Origin: Bacteroidota bacterium
GTDB lineage: Bacteria; Bacteroidota; Bacteroidia; Chitinophagales; Chitinophagaceae
DNA: 64,000 nucleotides
Direction of reading: 5' to 3'
Assembly (NCBI GenBank): GCA_018268015.1
Contig: JAFDXJ010000027.1
Location: 1-64,000 of the forward strand
Of the stretch, positions 45,158 through 55,737 are shown piece after piece; the first letter of the stretch is position 1; the number at the start of each line of letters is the position of its first letter. The notes under the pieces are model-generated. The model did not search any database and was not told the origin of the DNA. It worked only from the letters and a program-made list of their open reading frames with translations. Made by a program: the position numbers and the translations under genes.

Positions 45158-46264
45158 ATGATACATAAAATAATGATCCTTTCTTTTTTCTGCTGTTGCA
45201 TTTTTTCTTGTAAAAAAAGCATTCTTCATGATCCTCCGGAAGACCCGGTAGAAACTGATGCCCAACGTTATTCGCCTTTATCAAATTTCAATACATCAAC
45301 GGCTACTTATTTTGATAGCATATTTACCCGATATGGTGGTGGCTTTACCGGAGGCGATGTTGCTTACTCGCATGTTTTACCTGATGGCCGCTCTATCTGG
45401 CTTTTTGGAGATTCTTTTTTAGATACTGTATATCCCGACAGACATAGACCCAGAACCAGTTTCATTCATAATTTGATGGTCGTAACGGATACGTTGGGAG
45501 GTTTTACAACTTTACACGGTGGTACGATTGATGATCCTTTACCTTTTTACATTGCATCTGATCCTAATCAATTTTACTGGCCCAATTCGGCTTTCATCAA
45601 TAATAATAAAACTCAATTGTATGTCATGTTGGTGCGTATTGAAGCCAATGGTGAAGGTGGAATTTTTGGTTTTGATGTAAAGGGCAATGATATTGCCGTG
45701 CTGAGTTTGCCCGATCTTAAGATAAAAAGAATTGTACCCTTCAGTGAAGGAGATTTTATTGACTGGTCATCCGCTACTCTGGAAGATGATGATGGTTATA
45801 TATACATTTATGGAGTGGAATCCACAAAGAGAAATAAATTCATGCATGTTTCCAGAACAAAAGCCACAGGACCACTGAAGAATTTTGAATTTTATAATGG
45901 CACCAATTGGGTTCATGATAGTACGCAAAGTGTTCGATTGCAGGGAGGATTATCAGAACAGTTCTCGGTTTTTAAAAGCCAGGGAAAATATTATTTATTA
46001 TCTGAAGGTAACCTCCTGAGCCCGGATATCTTTTTATATGATGCTGCCGGGCCTGTTGGTCCCTTTTCAAATAAAAGAAAAATATATACAGCGCCACAGG
46101 CAGGCGGTAATATAATTGCCTATAATGCAACTGCTCATACAGAATTTAACAATAATGATTCTTTACTAGTGGGATATAGTATTAATAGTACCAATATCAG
46201 GGATGTATATAAAAATGCTGATAATTACCGGCCCTATTTTTTCTGGTTGGGAAATTGGCGATAA
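45158..46264 (+). CDS. Lipoprotein, probable DUF5005 five-bladed propeller
   Basis: 368 residues. A short signal ends in FSCKK, a typical Bacteroidota lipobox with Cys at 17. The body is rich in aromatic beta strands: SIWLFGDSFLD, FYWPNSAFI, IDWSSATLEDDDGYIYIYG, QFSVFKSQGKYYLLSE. I recall this as DUF5005, which resembles glycosidase-type five-bladed propellers; the enzymatic residues cannot be assigned. It is probably anchored in the outer or inner membrane leaflet. A single gene divergent from the hemoglobin. Confidence 0.7.
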   Translation: MIHKIMILSFFCCCIFSCKKSILHDPPEDPVETDAQRYSPLSNFNTSTATYFDSIFTRYGGGFTGGDVAYSHVLPDGRSIWLFGDSFLDTVYPDRHRPRTSFIHNLMVVTDTLGGFTTLHGGTIDDPLPFYIASDPNQFYWPNSAFINNNKTQLYVMLVRIEANGEGGIFGFDVKGNDIAVLSLPDLKIKRIVPFSEGDFIDWSSATLEDDDGYIYIYGVESTKRNKFMHVSRTKATGPLKNFEFYNGTNWVHDSTQSVRLQGGLSEQFSVFKSQGKYYLLSEGNLLSPDIFLYDAAGPVGPFSNKRKIYTAPQAGGNIIAYNATAHTEFNNNDSLLVGYSINSTNIRDVYKNADNYRPYFFWLGNWR

Positions 46265-46332
46265 ATCTTCTTTGAAGTATGTAATTGACCTAAAGCTGCA
46301 TCTTTATAACAATGATTTAGAATTCTAGAAAC

Positions 46333-46340
46333 TACATTTG
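46333..46340 (+). promoter_or_regulatory. -7 box candidate of tonB-folC
   Basis: TACATTTG matches TAnnTTTG exactly, 19 bases before the TonB ATG. No TTTG lies 21 bases upstream. A 10-base palindrome TAGAATTCTA (46318-46327) lies between the expected -33 and -7 positions and could be an operator. Confidence 0.4.
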
Positions 46341-46358
46341 TACTGATAAATAAAATCT

Positions 46359-47234
46359 ATGTCCAAAGATCAATTTGAACAGCAGCAATTTGAGAAACAA
46401 AAAAATATCAAAGCAGGCATTTTAACAATATCTGTTTTGAGTGCATTTTTTCTTTTATTTCTTTTAGTAAGCTGGACGATTCCACAAATCCCTCCACCAT
46501 TGGCTAATGAAGGTATTGAGGTAAATCTTGGCAATAGTGAAACCGGATTTGGAGATATTCCTCCGCAAATTCCGGGTGCTCCTTCATTGGCTCAGGAAAC
46601 CAATTCAAACCCTCCGCCATCTCAAAATTCTGTTGCTGAAACGCAAAAAGAAGTTGCAGAAAATAATGATAGGTCTTCACCTGCTATCAATACTTCTGCA
46701 AACCCATCCACTAAAAAGAATATGAATAACGAGAATGCGGTTTCCAATAAAAAAGCAACCGCTGTTCCGGTTAAAACACCTCCTTCTCCTCCAAAACCAA
46801 AGGCTGTATATAGTGGAGGTAGTAATAAAGATAATGGGGGCAATAATGCCGATAGTTACAATAATGTTCGTAATCAGGGTATCTCAGGTGGTACGGGTGA
46901 TCAGGGAAAACCAAATGGCAATCCTAATTCAGATAATTATACGGGAAATGGGGGAAGAGGTACAGCAGGAATTAATATCAATAGTGGGCTTTCCGGTCGC
47001 AAAATCAGCAGTAGTGCACGCTTTGAAGACACCTATAAGTATGGGGGCAAAGTGATTGTGAATGTCACCGTTGATGCCAATGGTAACGTTGTAAATGTAT
47101 CCATTAATCAAGGTAGCCCATTCAAAGACATCAATGAAATTGCGCTAAAAAAAGCTCGCTTGTTGAAATTTTCCAAAGGCTCTGAAACACAGAGCGGCAC
47201 GGTTATCATCAAATTTGAAAACCCCAAAGGTTAG
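46359..47234 (+). CDS. tonB: TonB energy-transducer protein
   Basis: 291 residues. A cytoplasmic basic start, one membrane helix (about 20-42), a long low-complexity periplasmic linker rich in Pro, Asn, Gly and Ser (60-205), and a C-terminal TonB domain (about 212-288: YGGKVIVNVTVDANGNVV, PFKDINEIALKKARLLKF). It couples the proton gradient to outer-membrane receptors such as that at 60992-63433. exbB and exbD are not adjacent. folC follows after ten bases. The symbol is used for the family; several TonB proteins are usual in Bacteroidota. Confidence 0.85.
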   Translation: MSKDQFEQQQFEKQKNIKAGILTISVLSAFFLLFLLVSWTIPQIPPPLANEGIEVNLGNSETGFGDIPPQIPGAPSLAQETNSNPPPSQNSVAETQKEVAENNDRSSPAINTSANPSTKKNMNNENAVSNKKATAVPVKTPPSPPKPKAVYSGGSNKDNGGNNADSYNNVRNQGISGGTGDQGKPNGNPNSDNYTGNGGRGTAGININSGLSGRKISSSARFEDTYKYGGKVIVNVTVDANGNVVNVSINQGSPFKDINEIALKKARLLKFSKGSETQSGTVIIKFENPKG

Positions 47235-47244
47235 TGTGGGTGGT

Positions 47245-48537
47245 ATGACTTACTCTGAAACTTTAGACTACATTTATTCAAAGCTTCCCATGTATAGCCG
47301 CATAGGAATCGCAGCGTATAAGAAAGACCTGGGCAATATTTCTGCATTATGCCATATCCTCGGAAACCCACAAGAGAAAATAAAGTGTGTTCATATCGCC
47401 GGCACCAATGGAAAAGGTTCGGTGAGTCACATGATTGCATCTGTATTACAATCCGGACAATATAAAACCGGGTTATACACTTCCCCGCACCTGAAAGATT
47501 TCAGAGAAAGAATAAAGATCAATGGAGCCCTATGCAGCGAGCAATTTGTTATCGACTTTATTGAGAAAATGAAACCTCATATTGAAGCGATTAAACCCTC
47601 TTTTTTCGAAATTACGGTGGCTATGGCTTTTGACTATTTTGCAAATAATCAGGTAGATATAGCCATTATTGAAACAGGGTTGGGCGGACGACTGGATAGC
47701 ACAAATATTATCACGCCTATAGTATCAGTCATTACACAAATCGGGTATGATCATAAAAATATGTTAGGTGATACATTAAAAGAAATAGCCGGTGAAAAAG
47801 CAGGTATCATTAAAGAAAATATTCCTGTCATTATTGGCGAAATGAATAAAGAAACATTCCCTGTATTTGAAACTGTCGCAAGAGAAAAAAATGCGCCTTT
47901 TTATGATGCCCGGCAAAGGAGATATGTGGAGGACTGGGAAAATGATGGCCAAATTTTATCTTTAACAATCGTTGAAACGAGATCGAATAGTCATGAGCAG
48001 TATCAATTAGACTTAACAGGCATTTACCAGGTTAAAAATATTTTGCCGGTTTTAGAAGCCATTCATCAATTACAAATTGCCGGTTTCCATCTTTCACTCA
48101 CACAAATAAAAAAAGGATTATCTCATGTGAAAAAAAATACCGGCCTTCATGGCAGATGGGAAAAAATTCATCATTCGCCGGATATTATTTTAGATGTTGC
48201 ACATAATGAAGATGGTATTAATGCCGTGAAAGAACAATTGAGCCTTTTACATTATGACAGAGTACATATTATTTTTGGAATGGTGAATGATAAGGATACA
48301 CAGGGAATACTTGCTACATTGCCTCCAAATGCGATCTATTATTTCACAAAAGCATCCATCCCGCGAGCAATGAATGAAGAAGAATTGATCAAGAGAGCAT
48401 CATTATTTGGATTAAAAGGAAAAGCTTTTTCAAACATCAAAGAAGCCATGCAAAATGCTATGGCTCATGCTCATCAACAGGATCTTATCCTGGTATGTGG
48501 TAGTGTTTTCCTTGTGGCGGAAGTAAGCCCGGATTAA
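47245..48537 (+). CDS. folC: Folylpolyglutamate synthase / dihydrofolate synthase
   Basis: 430 residues from the ATG at 47245 (MTYSETLDYIY); the longer frame starts at TTG inside tonB. It adds glutamate to dihydropteroate and to folates. Mur-ligase-type ATP site IAGTNGKGSVSHM, then GLYTSPHL, ETGLGGRLDSTN and the C-terminal domain signature LDVAHNEDG. It follows tonB closely and overlaps the convergent Nudix gene by four bases. Another folate gene, folB, lies at 60060-60428. Confidence 0.95.
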   Translation: MTYSETLDYIYSKLPMYSRIGIAAYKKDLGNISALCHILGNPQEKIKCVHIAGTNGKGSVSHMIASVLQSGQYKTGLYTSPHLKDFRERIKINGALCSEQFVIDFIEKMKPHIEAIKPSFFEITVAMAFDYFANNQVDIAIIETGLGGRLDSTNIITPIVSVITQIGYDHKNMLGDTLKEIAGEKAGIIKENIPVIIGEMNKETFPVFETVAREKNAPFYDARQRRYVEDWENDGQILSLTIVETRSNSHEQYQLDLTGIYQVKNILPVLEAIHQLQIAGFHLSLTQIKKGLSHVKKNTGLHGRWEKIHHSPDIILDVAHNEDGINAVKEQLSLLHYDRVHIIFGMVNDKDTQGILATLPPNAIYYFTKASIPRAMNEEELIKRASLFGLKGKAFSNIKEAMQNAMAHAHQQDLILVCGSVFLVAEVSPD

Positions 48538-49112
48538 TAGGATATCGATTTTACAAAATCTATTTTCTTCAGATAATACAATGCATAAAATATCGTGCTT
48601 AAATGCATGGATTGTACAATGCGTTTTTCTTTAACAAGTTCTTCCAATTCATCAAAACTTACTTCAAACACTTCTATTTCTTCATTACTATCCAGCTCAG
48701 GTTTTTGAATTTTTCTTCCGCCGGTTGCAATAAACATGTGCATCAGGTTATTGTTGGTAGATGGATTGGAAGAAATTTGCCCTAATAAATGTACCTGCTC
48801 AAAGGCAAAACCGGTTTCCTCCAACATTTCCCTTCGTATTGCATCTTCCATGGATGGATCTGCTTTATCAACGCATCCACCCGGCAGTTCAATACATACT
48901 TCACCTAAGGCATGTCTGTATTGACGAATCAAAATAATCTTTCCTTCTTCAGTAAGAGGTAAAGCCGTAACCCAGTCTGGGAATTCATATACATAATAAG
49001 GATCAACGATTTTACCATCCTGTCTTTCACACACATCTTTCCGTATCTTAAACCAGTCTTCCCTGAAAAGATAAGTAGAAGATCGTGTTTTCCAATTGAG
49101 ATCTTGTGACAT
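48534..49112 (-). CDS. Nudix hydrolase, ADP-ribose-pyrophosphatase-like
   Basis: 192 residues. The Nudix helix is seen in GGCVDKADPSMEDAIRREMLEETGF, with two extra residues between the first Gly and the first Glu compared with the strict consensus but the REMLEETG core intact. The preceding strand IILIRQYRHALGEVCIELPGG fits ADP-sugar pyrophosphatases. It hydrolyses nucleoside diphosphates linked to another group; the exact substrate is unknown. Its 3' end overlaps folC by four bases, tail to tail. Confidence 0.88.
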   Translation of the reverse strand: MSQDLNWKTRSSTYLFREDWFKIRKDVCERQDGKIVDPYYVYEFPDWVTALPLTEEGKIILIRQYRHALGEVCIELPGGCVDKADPSMEDAIRREMLEETGFAFEQVHLLGQISSNPSTNNNLMHMFIATGGRKIQKPELDSNEEIEVFEVSFDELEELVKEKRIVQSMHLSTIFYALYYLKKIDFVKSISY

Positions 49113-49158
49113 TTGAAAAATAAATTTTATGTAATGATGAAAGGAAATTTTTATCCCT

Positions 49159-49815
49159 TTACAAAACCATTTCAGGAACTTCTTCAGGGATTATCAAGGT
49201 ACCTTTTGTTTTATTTTGAATTTCTTCGATAGTTACACCCGGTGCGCGTTCCAGCAATTTAAACCCATCATCTGTTACGGCTATTACGGCAAGATCAGTA
49301 ACAATTTTTTTGACACATTTTACTCCTGTTAAGGGCAATGTGCAGGATGGCAATAATTTACTTTCACCCTTTGGATTGGTATGTTGCATCGCCACAATAA
49401 TGTTTCTGGCACTGGAAACGAGGTCCATTGCACCGCCCATCCCTTTCACCATTTTTCCGGGAATTTTCCAGTTAGCGATATCACCCTTTTCACTTACTTC
49501 CATTGCGCCCAAAACCGTGAGGTCTATTTTCCCTGCGCGAATCATTCCAAAACTTTCAGCGCTATCGAAAAAAACACTACCGGGGATTTCTGTAATCGTT
49601 TCTTTTCCTGCATTGATCAGGTCTGCATCCAGGTTTTCTTCTGTAGGGTAAGGGCCCATACCAAGAATGCCATTTTCACTTTGCAGGATAACGGTGATGC
49701 CGTCCGGAATAAAATTAGCAACAAGGGTTGGAATGCCGATGCCCAGGTTGACATACATACCATCTTGCAATTCCTGTGCAATACGTTTTGCTATACCAAA
49801 TTTATCTAATGCCAT
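49159..49815 (-). CDS. scoB: 3-oxoacid CoA-transferase subunit B
   Basis: 218 residues of the CoA-transferase beta family. The catalytic glutamate lies in [13 protein letters not shown], with [13 protein letters not shown] near the start and [11 protein letters not shown] in the middle. With subunit A it moves CoA from succinyl-CoA to acetoacetate. The A subunit gene lies upstream on the same strand after 125 bases, a longer gap than usual for this pair; the gap has a loose inverted repeat GATGTT/AACATC (49856-49882). Confidence 0.92.
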   Translation of the reverse strand: MALDKFGIAKRIAQELQDGMYVNLGIGIPTLVANFIPDGITVILQSENGILGMGPYPTEENLDADLINAGKETITEIPGSVFFDSAESFGMIRAGKIDLTVLGAMEVSEKGDIANWKIPGKMVKGMGGAMDLVSSARNIIVAMQHTNPKGESKLLPSCTLPLTGVKCVKKIVTDLAVIAVTDDGFKLLERAPGVTIEEIQNKTKGTLIIPEEVPEMVL

Positions 49816-49940
49816 ATTTTTAAATTAAAACGTTAAGTTGATTTTGTATAATTATGATGTTCTTTTTTTTTAATGAAACATCTCCAATACATGGGAAAAA
49901 TTCATTTATGAATATTTGGGAAAAAGCATGGTTCTGCGCA

Positions 49941-50642
49941 TTAATTATTATGAATCTGAATGGTTTTTCTCTCTATTCTTTTTTCATAATTTTTTCCCTG
50001 GAAAATGCGATGAACATAAATGCCCGGAACATGTACACAATCAGCAGGTAATTCACCGGGGGCAACCAATTCTTCTACTTCTGCAATGGTAATATCACCG
50101 GCTCTTGCCATTGATGTTGAAAAGTTTCGTGTGGCTTTACGGAAAACAAGATTTCCTAAAGAATCCCCTTTCCAGGCCTTGACAATGGCGAAATTTGCAT
50201 GGAGCGCCATTTCCATTAAATACATCTTTCCATTGAATTCACGTACTTCTTTGCCTTCAGCTACTTCGGTTCCATAACCTGCCGGAGTAAAAAAAGCAGG
50301 GATGCCCATACCAGCCATCTGAATGCGTGTAGCAAGTGTACCTTGTGGTATCAAATCTACATCCAATTCACCATGCAGTAGCTGGCGTTCAAATTCTGCA
50401 TTCTCGCCCACATAACTGCTCATCATTTTTTTGATTTGCTTTCTTTTTAACAAAATACCCAGACCAAAATCATCCACACCGGCATTATTGGAAATACAGG
50501 TAAGTTGCCGTACATCTTTTTCATACAATGCTGCAATGGAATTTTCAGGAATGCCACATAATCCAAATCCGCCAAACATCACCGTAGAGCCATCTTGTAT
50601 ATCATGAATGGCTGACATAGCATCTTTAAATACTTTGTTCAT
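49941..50642 (-). CDS. scoA: 3-oxoacid CoA-transferase subunit A
   Basis: 233 residues of the CoA-transferase alpha family: VMFGGFGLCGIPENSI near residue 20, SNNAGVDDFGLGILL, and GTEVAEGKEVREFNGK. It pairs with the B subunit at 49159-49815 for ketone-body-type acetoacetate activation. Probably starts its own transcript, divergent from rimO across 87 bases. Confidence 0.92.
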   Translation of the reverse strand: MNKVFKDAMSAIHDIQDGSTVMFGGFGLCGIPENSIAALYEKDVRQLTCISNNAGVDDFGLGILLKRKQIKKMMSSYVGENAEFERQLLHGELDVDLIPQGTLATRIQMAGMGIPAFFTPAGYGTEVAEGKEVREFNGKMYLMEMALHANFAIVKAWKGDSLGNLVFRKATRNFSTSMARAGDITIAEVEELVAPGELPADCVHVPGIYVHRIFQGKNYEKRIERKTIQIHNN

Positions 50643-50729
50643 TTGTAAATTATTGATTCAGACAAATGTATTTAAAAAATTAGCAATGGACAATCTTTGT
50701 ATTCGGGATAAGTTAACTTTGCCGCAAAT

Positions 50730-52061
50730 ATGAAAGCAAAGTCATTCAAAAAAGATAAGGTAAATATTATCACCCTGGGATGCAGTAAAAACCTGGTTGA
50801 TAGTGAAGTGCTGAGTGGCCAGCTTCGGGCCAATAAAATCCCGGTGGCTCATGAGAATAAAAAAATCGATCATAATATCGTCATAGTCAATACCTGTGGT
50901 TTTATTGAAAAAGCAAAAGAGGAAAGTATTCAAACCATCCTGGAACAGGTCGAATTGAAAAAACAAGGCGACCTGGATAAAGTATATGTTACGGGTTGCT
51001 TGAGTGAGCGTTATAGGAAGAATCTGGAAACGGAAATCCCTGAAGTAGATGCCTGGTTTGGCACGATGGAACTCCCCTTCATTCTGCAAAAATTCAATGC
51101 AGATTATAAAAAAGAATTATTGGGTGAACGCCTACTGGCTACACCACATCATTATGCGTATTTAAAAATCAGTGAAGGCTGCAATCGAACTTGTGCTTTT
51201 TGTGCTATTCCCTTAATGAGAGGCAAACATATCAGTAAGCCCATGGAGGAAATTGTTCGTGAAGCAGAAATTTTGGTTCAGCGCGGTGTAAAGGAAATAA
51301 TGCTGATAGCACAAGAGCTTACTTATTATGGATTGGATATTTATAAAAAAAGAATGCTGGCAGATTTATTGGAAAAATTAAGTGACATTCCGGGTTTAAA
51401 ATGGATAAGGCTGCATTATGCCTATCCTAATAAATTTCCATTGGAAGTATTAGATGTCATGCGTGAACGGGAGAATATCTGCAATTACCTGGATATGCCA
51501 TTGCAACATGCCAGTGATCGTATGTTGCAAGCTATGCAAAGACAAACTACACAAAGTGAAATAGAAAAGCTGCTCCATGCTATTCGTGAGAAAAATCCGG
51601 GTATCTGTCTGCGTACAACACTGATTGTGGGTTTCCCGGGAGAAACAAAAAAAGATGTGTCTATCCTGAAAAAATTTTTAGTGGAACAACGCTTTGATCG
51701 GGTCGGAATTTTTACCTATAGTCATGAAGAAGGCACCTCAGGATATTTATTAAAAGATAATGTGCCGGCGAAAGAAAAAGAAGCCAGGGCTCAGGAAATC
51801 ATGGAAGTACAGCAGGAAATCAGTTACGAGAAAAATCAGGAAAAAATCGGGAAAATTTTTGAAGTACTGATTGATCAACAAGAAGCCGGGAGATATTTGG
51901 GCCGGACTGAATTTGATAGTGTGGAAGTGGATAATGAAGTGGTGGTAAAAAGTAAGCATTCTTTAAACCCGGGAGATTTTGTACAGGTGAAAATCACGAA
52001 AGCTTACGATTATGACCTGGAAGGGGTGGCACTACCGATTGTAAATCCTGTCCAGCTGTAA
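50730..52061 (+). CDS. rimO: Ribosomal protein S12 methylthiotransferase
   Basis: 443 residues. The N-terminal MTTase domain has C18, C56 and C90 for the auxiliary cluster; the radical-SAM motif CNRTCAFC has C151, C155 and C158; a TRAM domain ends the chain (from about 375). The opening NIITLGCSKNLVDSE is RimO-like rather than MiaB-like. It adds a methylthio group to an aspartate of ribosomal protein S12. Its own gene, divergent from the CoA-transferase pair. Confidence 0.95.
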   Translation: MKAKSFKKDKVNIITLGCSKNLVDSEVLSGQLRANKIPVAHENKKIDHNIVIVNTCGFIEKAKEESIQTILEQVELKKQGDLDKVYVTGCLSERYRKNLETEIPEVDAWFGTMELPFILQKFNADYKKELLGERLLATPHHYAYLKISEGCNRTCAFCAIPLMRGKHISKPMEEIVREAEILVQRGVKEIMLIAQELTYYGLDIYKKRMLADLLEKLSDIPGLKWIRLHYAYPNKFPLEVLDVMRERENICNYLDMPLQHASDRMLQAMQRQTTQSEIEKLLHAIREKNPGICLRTTLIVGFPGETKKDVSILKKFLVEQRFDRVGIFTYSHEEGTSGYLLKDNVPAKEKEARAQEIMEVQQEISYEKNQEKIGKIFEVLIDQQEAGRYLGRTEFDSVEVDNEVVVKSKHSLNPGDFVQVKITKAYDYDLEGVALPIVNPVQL

Positions 52062-52311
52062 AATCGTAAAGTCCATACAATATTAAAATAGCGACTGTTT
52101 TTTGTTATCATGTAACTTAGAATTTTGATAGCATGTATATAGAAAATCAATTGTTGTTGGATGTTTCGGGTGAATTTTTAAAAGGCAATGGATGTAGACA
52201 AAAACTTTTTTAGGCAGACTTTGCATTTGTTTACCTGGAAAACCTGTTTATACATTTTTCTATGAGGAACTGAATGAATTACCGGTTTAATTATTTTAAG
52301 AGAAATTTTTT

Positions 52312-53916
52312 ATGCAAGCCCATTGTACTCAAATCCCATATAGCCATACCGGTTCTTTTTCAAAATTAGTGATGGATTATCTGGATGGTGTTGAAGCACT
52401 TAAGCCATTTTACAAGTATGCGCCGAACCTGGATGGAATTCAGGAAGCTATGAAAGCAAGAGGAAATTTTGCATACAGAGATGACCTTGTGCGTGTTTTA
52501 CACAAACAATATGATGGCCTGCCTGTATTTGAACCGGTAATGAGAAACCTTGAACTGCTGTTAAATAAAAATACATTTACCATCACCACGGCGCATCAGC
52601 CCAATATTTTTACAGGCCCTTTATATGTCATTTATAAAATATTACATGTTATTAAACTGGCGTCTGTTTTACAAGAAACATTTCCGGGTAAAAATTTTAT
52701 TCCTGTTTTTTACATGGGTAGTGAAGATGCGGATCTGGATGAGTTAAATCATATAACGGTTGAGGGAAAATCTTATCAGTGGATGACTGCGCAAACCGGT
52801 GCTGTTGGACGAATGTGTATAGATGAGCCATTCCTGCAAATGATGAATGATTTGCAGGGGCAACTCGGGGTTTTACCTTTTGGGAATGAACTCATCAATT
52901 TGTTTCATAAAAGCTATCAAAAAGGAAACACGATTCAACAATCTACTTTACATTTAATCAATGAGTTGTTTGGGAAATATGGACTGGTTGTGCTTATTCC
53001 AGATAACCGGGATCTTAAAAAAATTTTTGAACCCACCATTCTCCAAGAATTAGAAACACAATTTTCACATCATGCATTGGAGCCTGTTAAAAATGAATTA
53101 GGAAAAAATTATAAGGTGCAAACTGCCGGAAGGGAATTGAACTTATTTTATTTATTGAAGGATAAAAGAGAACGCATTGAAAGAGTAGGTGAGATATTTA
53201 AAGTAAAAGCGCTTGGGCTGGAATTTTCTCAGAAAGAAATTATAGAAGAAGTGAAAAATTTCCCGGAGAGATTTAGTGGAAATGTTATACTACGCGGACC
53301 TTTCCAGGAAACTGTACTACCTAATATTGTTTTTATTGGCGGAGGAGGTGAATTGGCTTACTGGCTGGAATTGGGTAAAGTATTTGATGCAATGAAAATT
53401 TCATATCCGGTATTGGTTTTGAGAAATTCCTTTTTAATTATGGAAGAAAGGCATCAAAAAGTATGGAAGCAAATAGCTTTTAGAGCGGAAGATTTATTTT
53501 TATCCAAAGAGGAGTTAGCCAAAAATTATGTTATCAGGCTGGTAGGTGAGCATCAATTGATTGATATGGAATCGGGTATGATCAGCCAGGTATATAATAA
53601 GATTTTGGAGAAGGCCAAAAAGGCAGATGAAACTTTAGCAGGTCATGTTATCGCTTTAAAAAAGAAAAATGAAAAACTGCTCAGAGTTTTGGAAAAGAAA
53701 ATGATCCGCGCTGAAAAACGAAAGCATGATGATGCAATAAAAAAAATTGAATATTTAAAATCATCATTATTTCCTCAAAATAGTTTGCAGGAAAGAGTTG
53801 AAAATTTTTCCGGATTTTATGCCCGTTATGGTAGTGCATGGATTGAGGAAATTCTTCAATGTAGTGAAGGTTTGAAGCAGTCATTTACTCTTGTGCATCA
53901 GAAAAAAAATCAATGA
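52312..53916 (+). CDS. bshC: Bacillithiol biosynthesis cysteine-adding enzyme
   Basis: 534 residues, normal for BshC. Markers are [51 protein letters not shown], the [13 protein letters not shown] segment, and a C-terminal coiled coil (about 440-500). It joins cysteine to GlcN-malate to finish bacillithiol, the main low-molecular thiol of many Bacteroidota and Firmicutes. bshA and bshB are not in the window. Its end overlaps the convergent purE by seven bases. Upstream 250 bases hold no clear feature. Confidence 0.95.
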   Translation: MQAHCTQIPYSHTGSFSKLVMDYLDGVEALKPFYKYAPNLDGIQEAMKARGNFAYRDDLVRVLHKQYDGLPVFEPVMRNLELLLNKNTFTITTAHQPNIFTGPLYVIYKILHVIKLASVLQETFPGKNFIPVFYMGSEDADLDELNHITVEGKSYQWMTAQTGAVGRMCIDEPFLQMMNDLQGQLGVLPFGNELINLFHKSYQKGNTIQQSTLHLINELFGKYGLVVLIPDNRDLKKIFEPTILQELETQFSHHALEPVKNELGKNYKVQTAGRELNLFYLLKDKRERIERVGEIFKVKALGLEFSQKEIIEEVKNFPERFSGNVILRGPFQETVLPNIVFIGGGGELAYWLELGKVFDAMKISYPVLVLRNSFLIMEERHQKVWKQIAFRAEDLFLSKEELAKNYVIRLVGEHQLIDMESGMISQVYNKILEKAKKADETLAGHVIALKKKNEKLLRVLEKKMIRAEKRKHDDAIKKIEYLKSSLFPQNSLQERVENFSGFYARYGSAWIEEILQCSEGLKQSFTLVHQKKNQ

Positions 53917-54425
53917 TCATATTGATTAGGCCATTTTCCGGATGTGCTCTTTACTTTTTTTAGAACATCTGACTCCATATTTTTTTTATATGCCGTAAGA
54001 GCAAGAGAAACCTTTTCATCTGCCGTGCCAATAATTTCTGCAGCTAATATTCCTGCATTTTTAGCGGCATTTAGCGCTACCGTAGCCACCGGAACCCCAT
54101 TGGGCATTTGTAATATAGACAATATGGAATCCCAGCCATCAATTGAATTTGATGATTTTACCGGTACACCTATTACGGGCAATGAAGTAATGGCCGCAAC
54201 CATTCCGGGTAAATGAGCGGCACCGCCGGCTCCTGCAATGATGACTTTAATGCCACGTTCTTTTGCAGTAGAAGCAAATTCCATCATGCGTTTTGGTGTG
54301 CGATGTGCAGATACGATAGTTAACTCAAATTCAATTTCAAATTCTTTCAGGATATCCGCAGCTGGTTGCATTACCGGAAGGTCGCTGTCACTGCCCATGA
54401 TGATACTGACAATCGGCTGTTGCAT
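53910..54425 (-). CDS. purE: N5-carboxyaminoimidazole ribonucleotide mutase
   Basis: 171 residues, class I PurE. Signature [12 protein letters not shown] (about 9-20), the substrate loop SAHRTP with the catalytic histidine, [12 protein letters not shown] and GVPV-S segment. It moves the carboxyl group of N5-CAIR to make CAIR in purine synthesis. Lies 41 bases downstream of purK, the enzyme that makes its substrate. Confidence 0.96.
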   Translation of the reverse strand: MQQPIVSIIMGSDSDLPVMQPAADILKEFEIEFELTIVSAHRTPKRMMEFASTAKERGIKVIIAGAGGAAHLPGMVAAITSLPVIGVPVKSSNSIDGWDSILSILQMPNGVPVATVALNAAKNAGILAAEIIGTADEKVSLALTAYKKNMESDVLKKVKSTSGKWPNQYDH

Positions 54426-54466
54426 ATATTGGTTTTATGTAAAAATACATTTTAAGTATAAGATGC

Positions 54467-55588
54467 TCAATTCGTTTTTACTTTAAGGGTATGTTTTATT
54501 TTATTTGCCGAATGGGCCAGGTCATTATAGTCGTTGCCCAAAATAGTTACATGCCCCATTTTTCTGCCGGGTTTGGTAATCTTTTTACCATATAAATGAA
54601 CAAATACCTTTTCCATTTTCAATACTTCTGGAAGCCCTTCATAATAAGCATCTCCGGAATACCCTTCTGCACCAATAATATTTACAATCGCCGATGGAAG
54701 TATGGGCGCTGTATTTCCCAGTGGATATTGAAGCATAATGCGCCAAAGCATATCATATTGGCTGCAATAATTTGCTTCAATAGTGTGATGACCACTATTA
54801 TGTACACGTGGTGCAGTCTCGTTGACAAGCACCTGGTCATTTTCATCAATAAAAAGCTCAACCGCAAAGAGGCCGGGACTTTTAAGAGATTTTATGAGTT
54901 TCTGTACGATGGCTTCAGCTTTCCATAAAATATTTTTTGAAATGTTTGCCGGGCTGAGTTGATAATCCAATAAATGTAAATGTGGATCAAAGATCATTTC
55001 TGCTGGTGGGAAGATAGTGAAATCTCCTTTGTCATCAGCCGCTATAATTAAGGCTATTTCTTTTTTGACAGCCACCTTCTTTTCTAAAACGGATGGATTG
55101 TCAAAACCTTTTTCAAAATCATTTTCATCTTCCAATATCTGTACGCCGCGGCCATCATAACCACCTTCTGCAATTTTGTGAACAGCAGGTAAGAATGAAG
55201 CGGCGGTTTGTAATGCTGCTTTATCTTTTGTGATCATAAAAGGCGATGTAGGAATTTCATGTTGCTGATAAAATTCTTTTTGGAGAATTTTATTCCTGAA
55301 AATTCGAATGGCTGATGGCTTAGGATAAACCCTTACGCCTTCCTGTTCCAATTTCTCAAGCGCGTCAATATTGACCGCTTCAATTTCAATAGTTATTACA
55401 TCCAGATTTTTTCCAAACTCATATACAGTTTCAAAATCCTGAATATTTCCTTTCACAAAATGATGACATAAATGTGCAGCCGGGCAATGCTCATCATTTT
55501 CAAGAACAAATGTATCCACGGTATAATTAGCAGCTGCCTGTAATAACATCCGCCCTAATTGGCCTCCCCCCAATATCCCAGCTTTCAT
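54467..55588 (-). CDS. purK: 5-(carboxyamino)imidazole ribonucleotide synthase
   Basis: 373 residues from the ATG at 55588 (MKAGILGGGQLGRM); the longer frame adds 14 residues. ATP-grasp enzyme: the GGGQLGRM opening, EGGYDGRGVQILE in the ATP lid, and a C-terminal ETAPRVHNSGHHTIEA segment. It makes N5-CAIR from AIR, bicarbonate and ATP for PurE. Divergent from the sigma-factor gene across 149 bases. The bicarbonate requirement links it loosely to the carbonic anhydrase in this window. Confidence 0.95.
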   Translation of the reverse strand: MKAGILGGGQLGRMLLQAAANYTVDTFVLENDEHCPAAHLCHHFVKGNIQDFETVYEFGKNLDVITIEIEAVNIDALEKLEQEGVRVYPKPSAIRIFRNKILQKEFYQQHEIPTSPFMITKDKAALQTAASFLPAVHKIAEGGYDGRGVQILEDENDFEKGFDNPSVLEKKVAVKKEIALIIAADDKGDFTIFPPAEMIFDPHLHLLDYQLSPANISKNILWKAEAIVQKLIKSLKSPGLFAVELFIDENDQVLVNETAPRVHNSGHHTIEANYCSQYDMLWRIMLQYPLGNTAPILPSAIVNIIGAEGYSGDAYYEGLPEVLKMEKVFVHLYGKKITKPGRKMGHVTILGNDYNDLAHSANKIKHTLKVKTN

Positions 55589-55737
55589 AAATGATTGATA
55601 TTTTTTGCGAAGGTAAATTCCAGAGATCAAATACCATATTTTTTATACTGATTCATTGCTTTATGGAAAAAATGGATAAATGCATCCTTCCAATAATTCA
55701 TTATATTTCCATTGTGAAAGATGCCTATATTCAAAAT

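Noticed and set aside
49381-49809. 142-codon plus-strand frame opposite the CoA-transferase B gene
   Set aside because: A shadow of the real gene; its residue composition (many His, Cys, Phe) is typical of antisense frames.
52133-52213. Small frame of 26 codons before bshC
   Set aside because: Short, no conserved feature and no evidence of expression; treated as chance.
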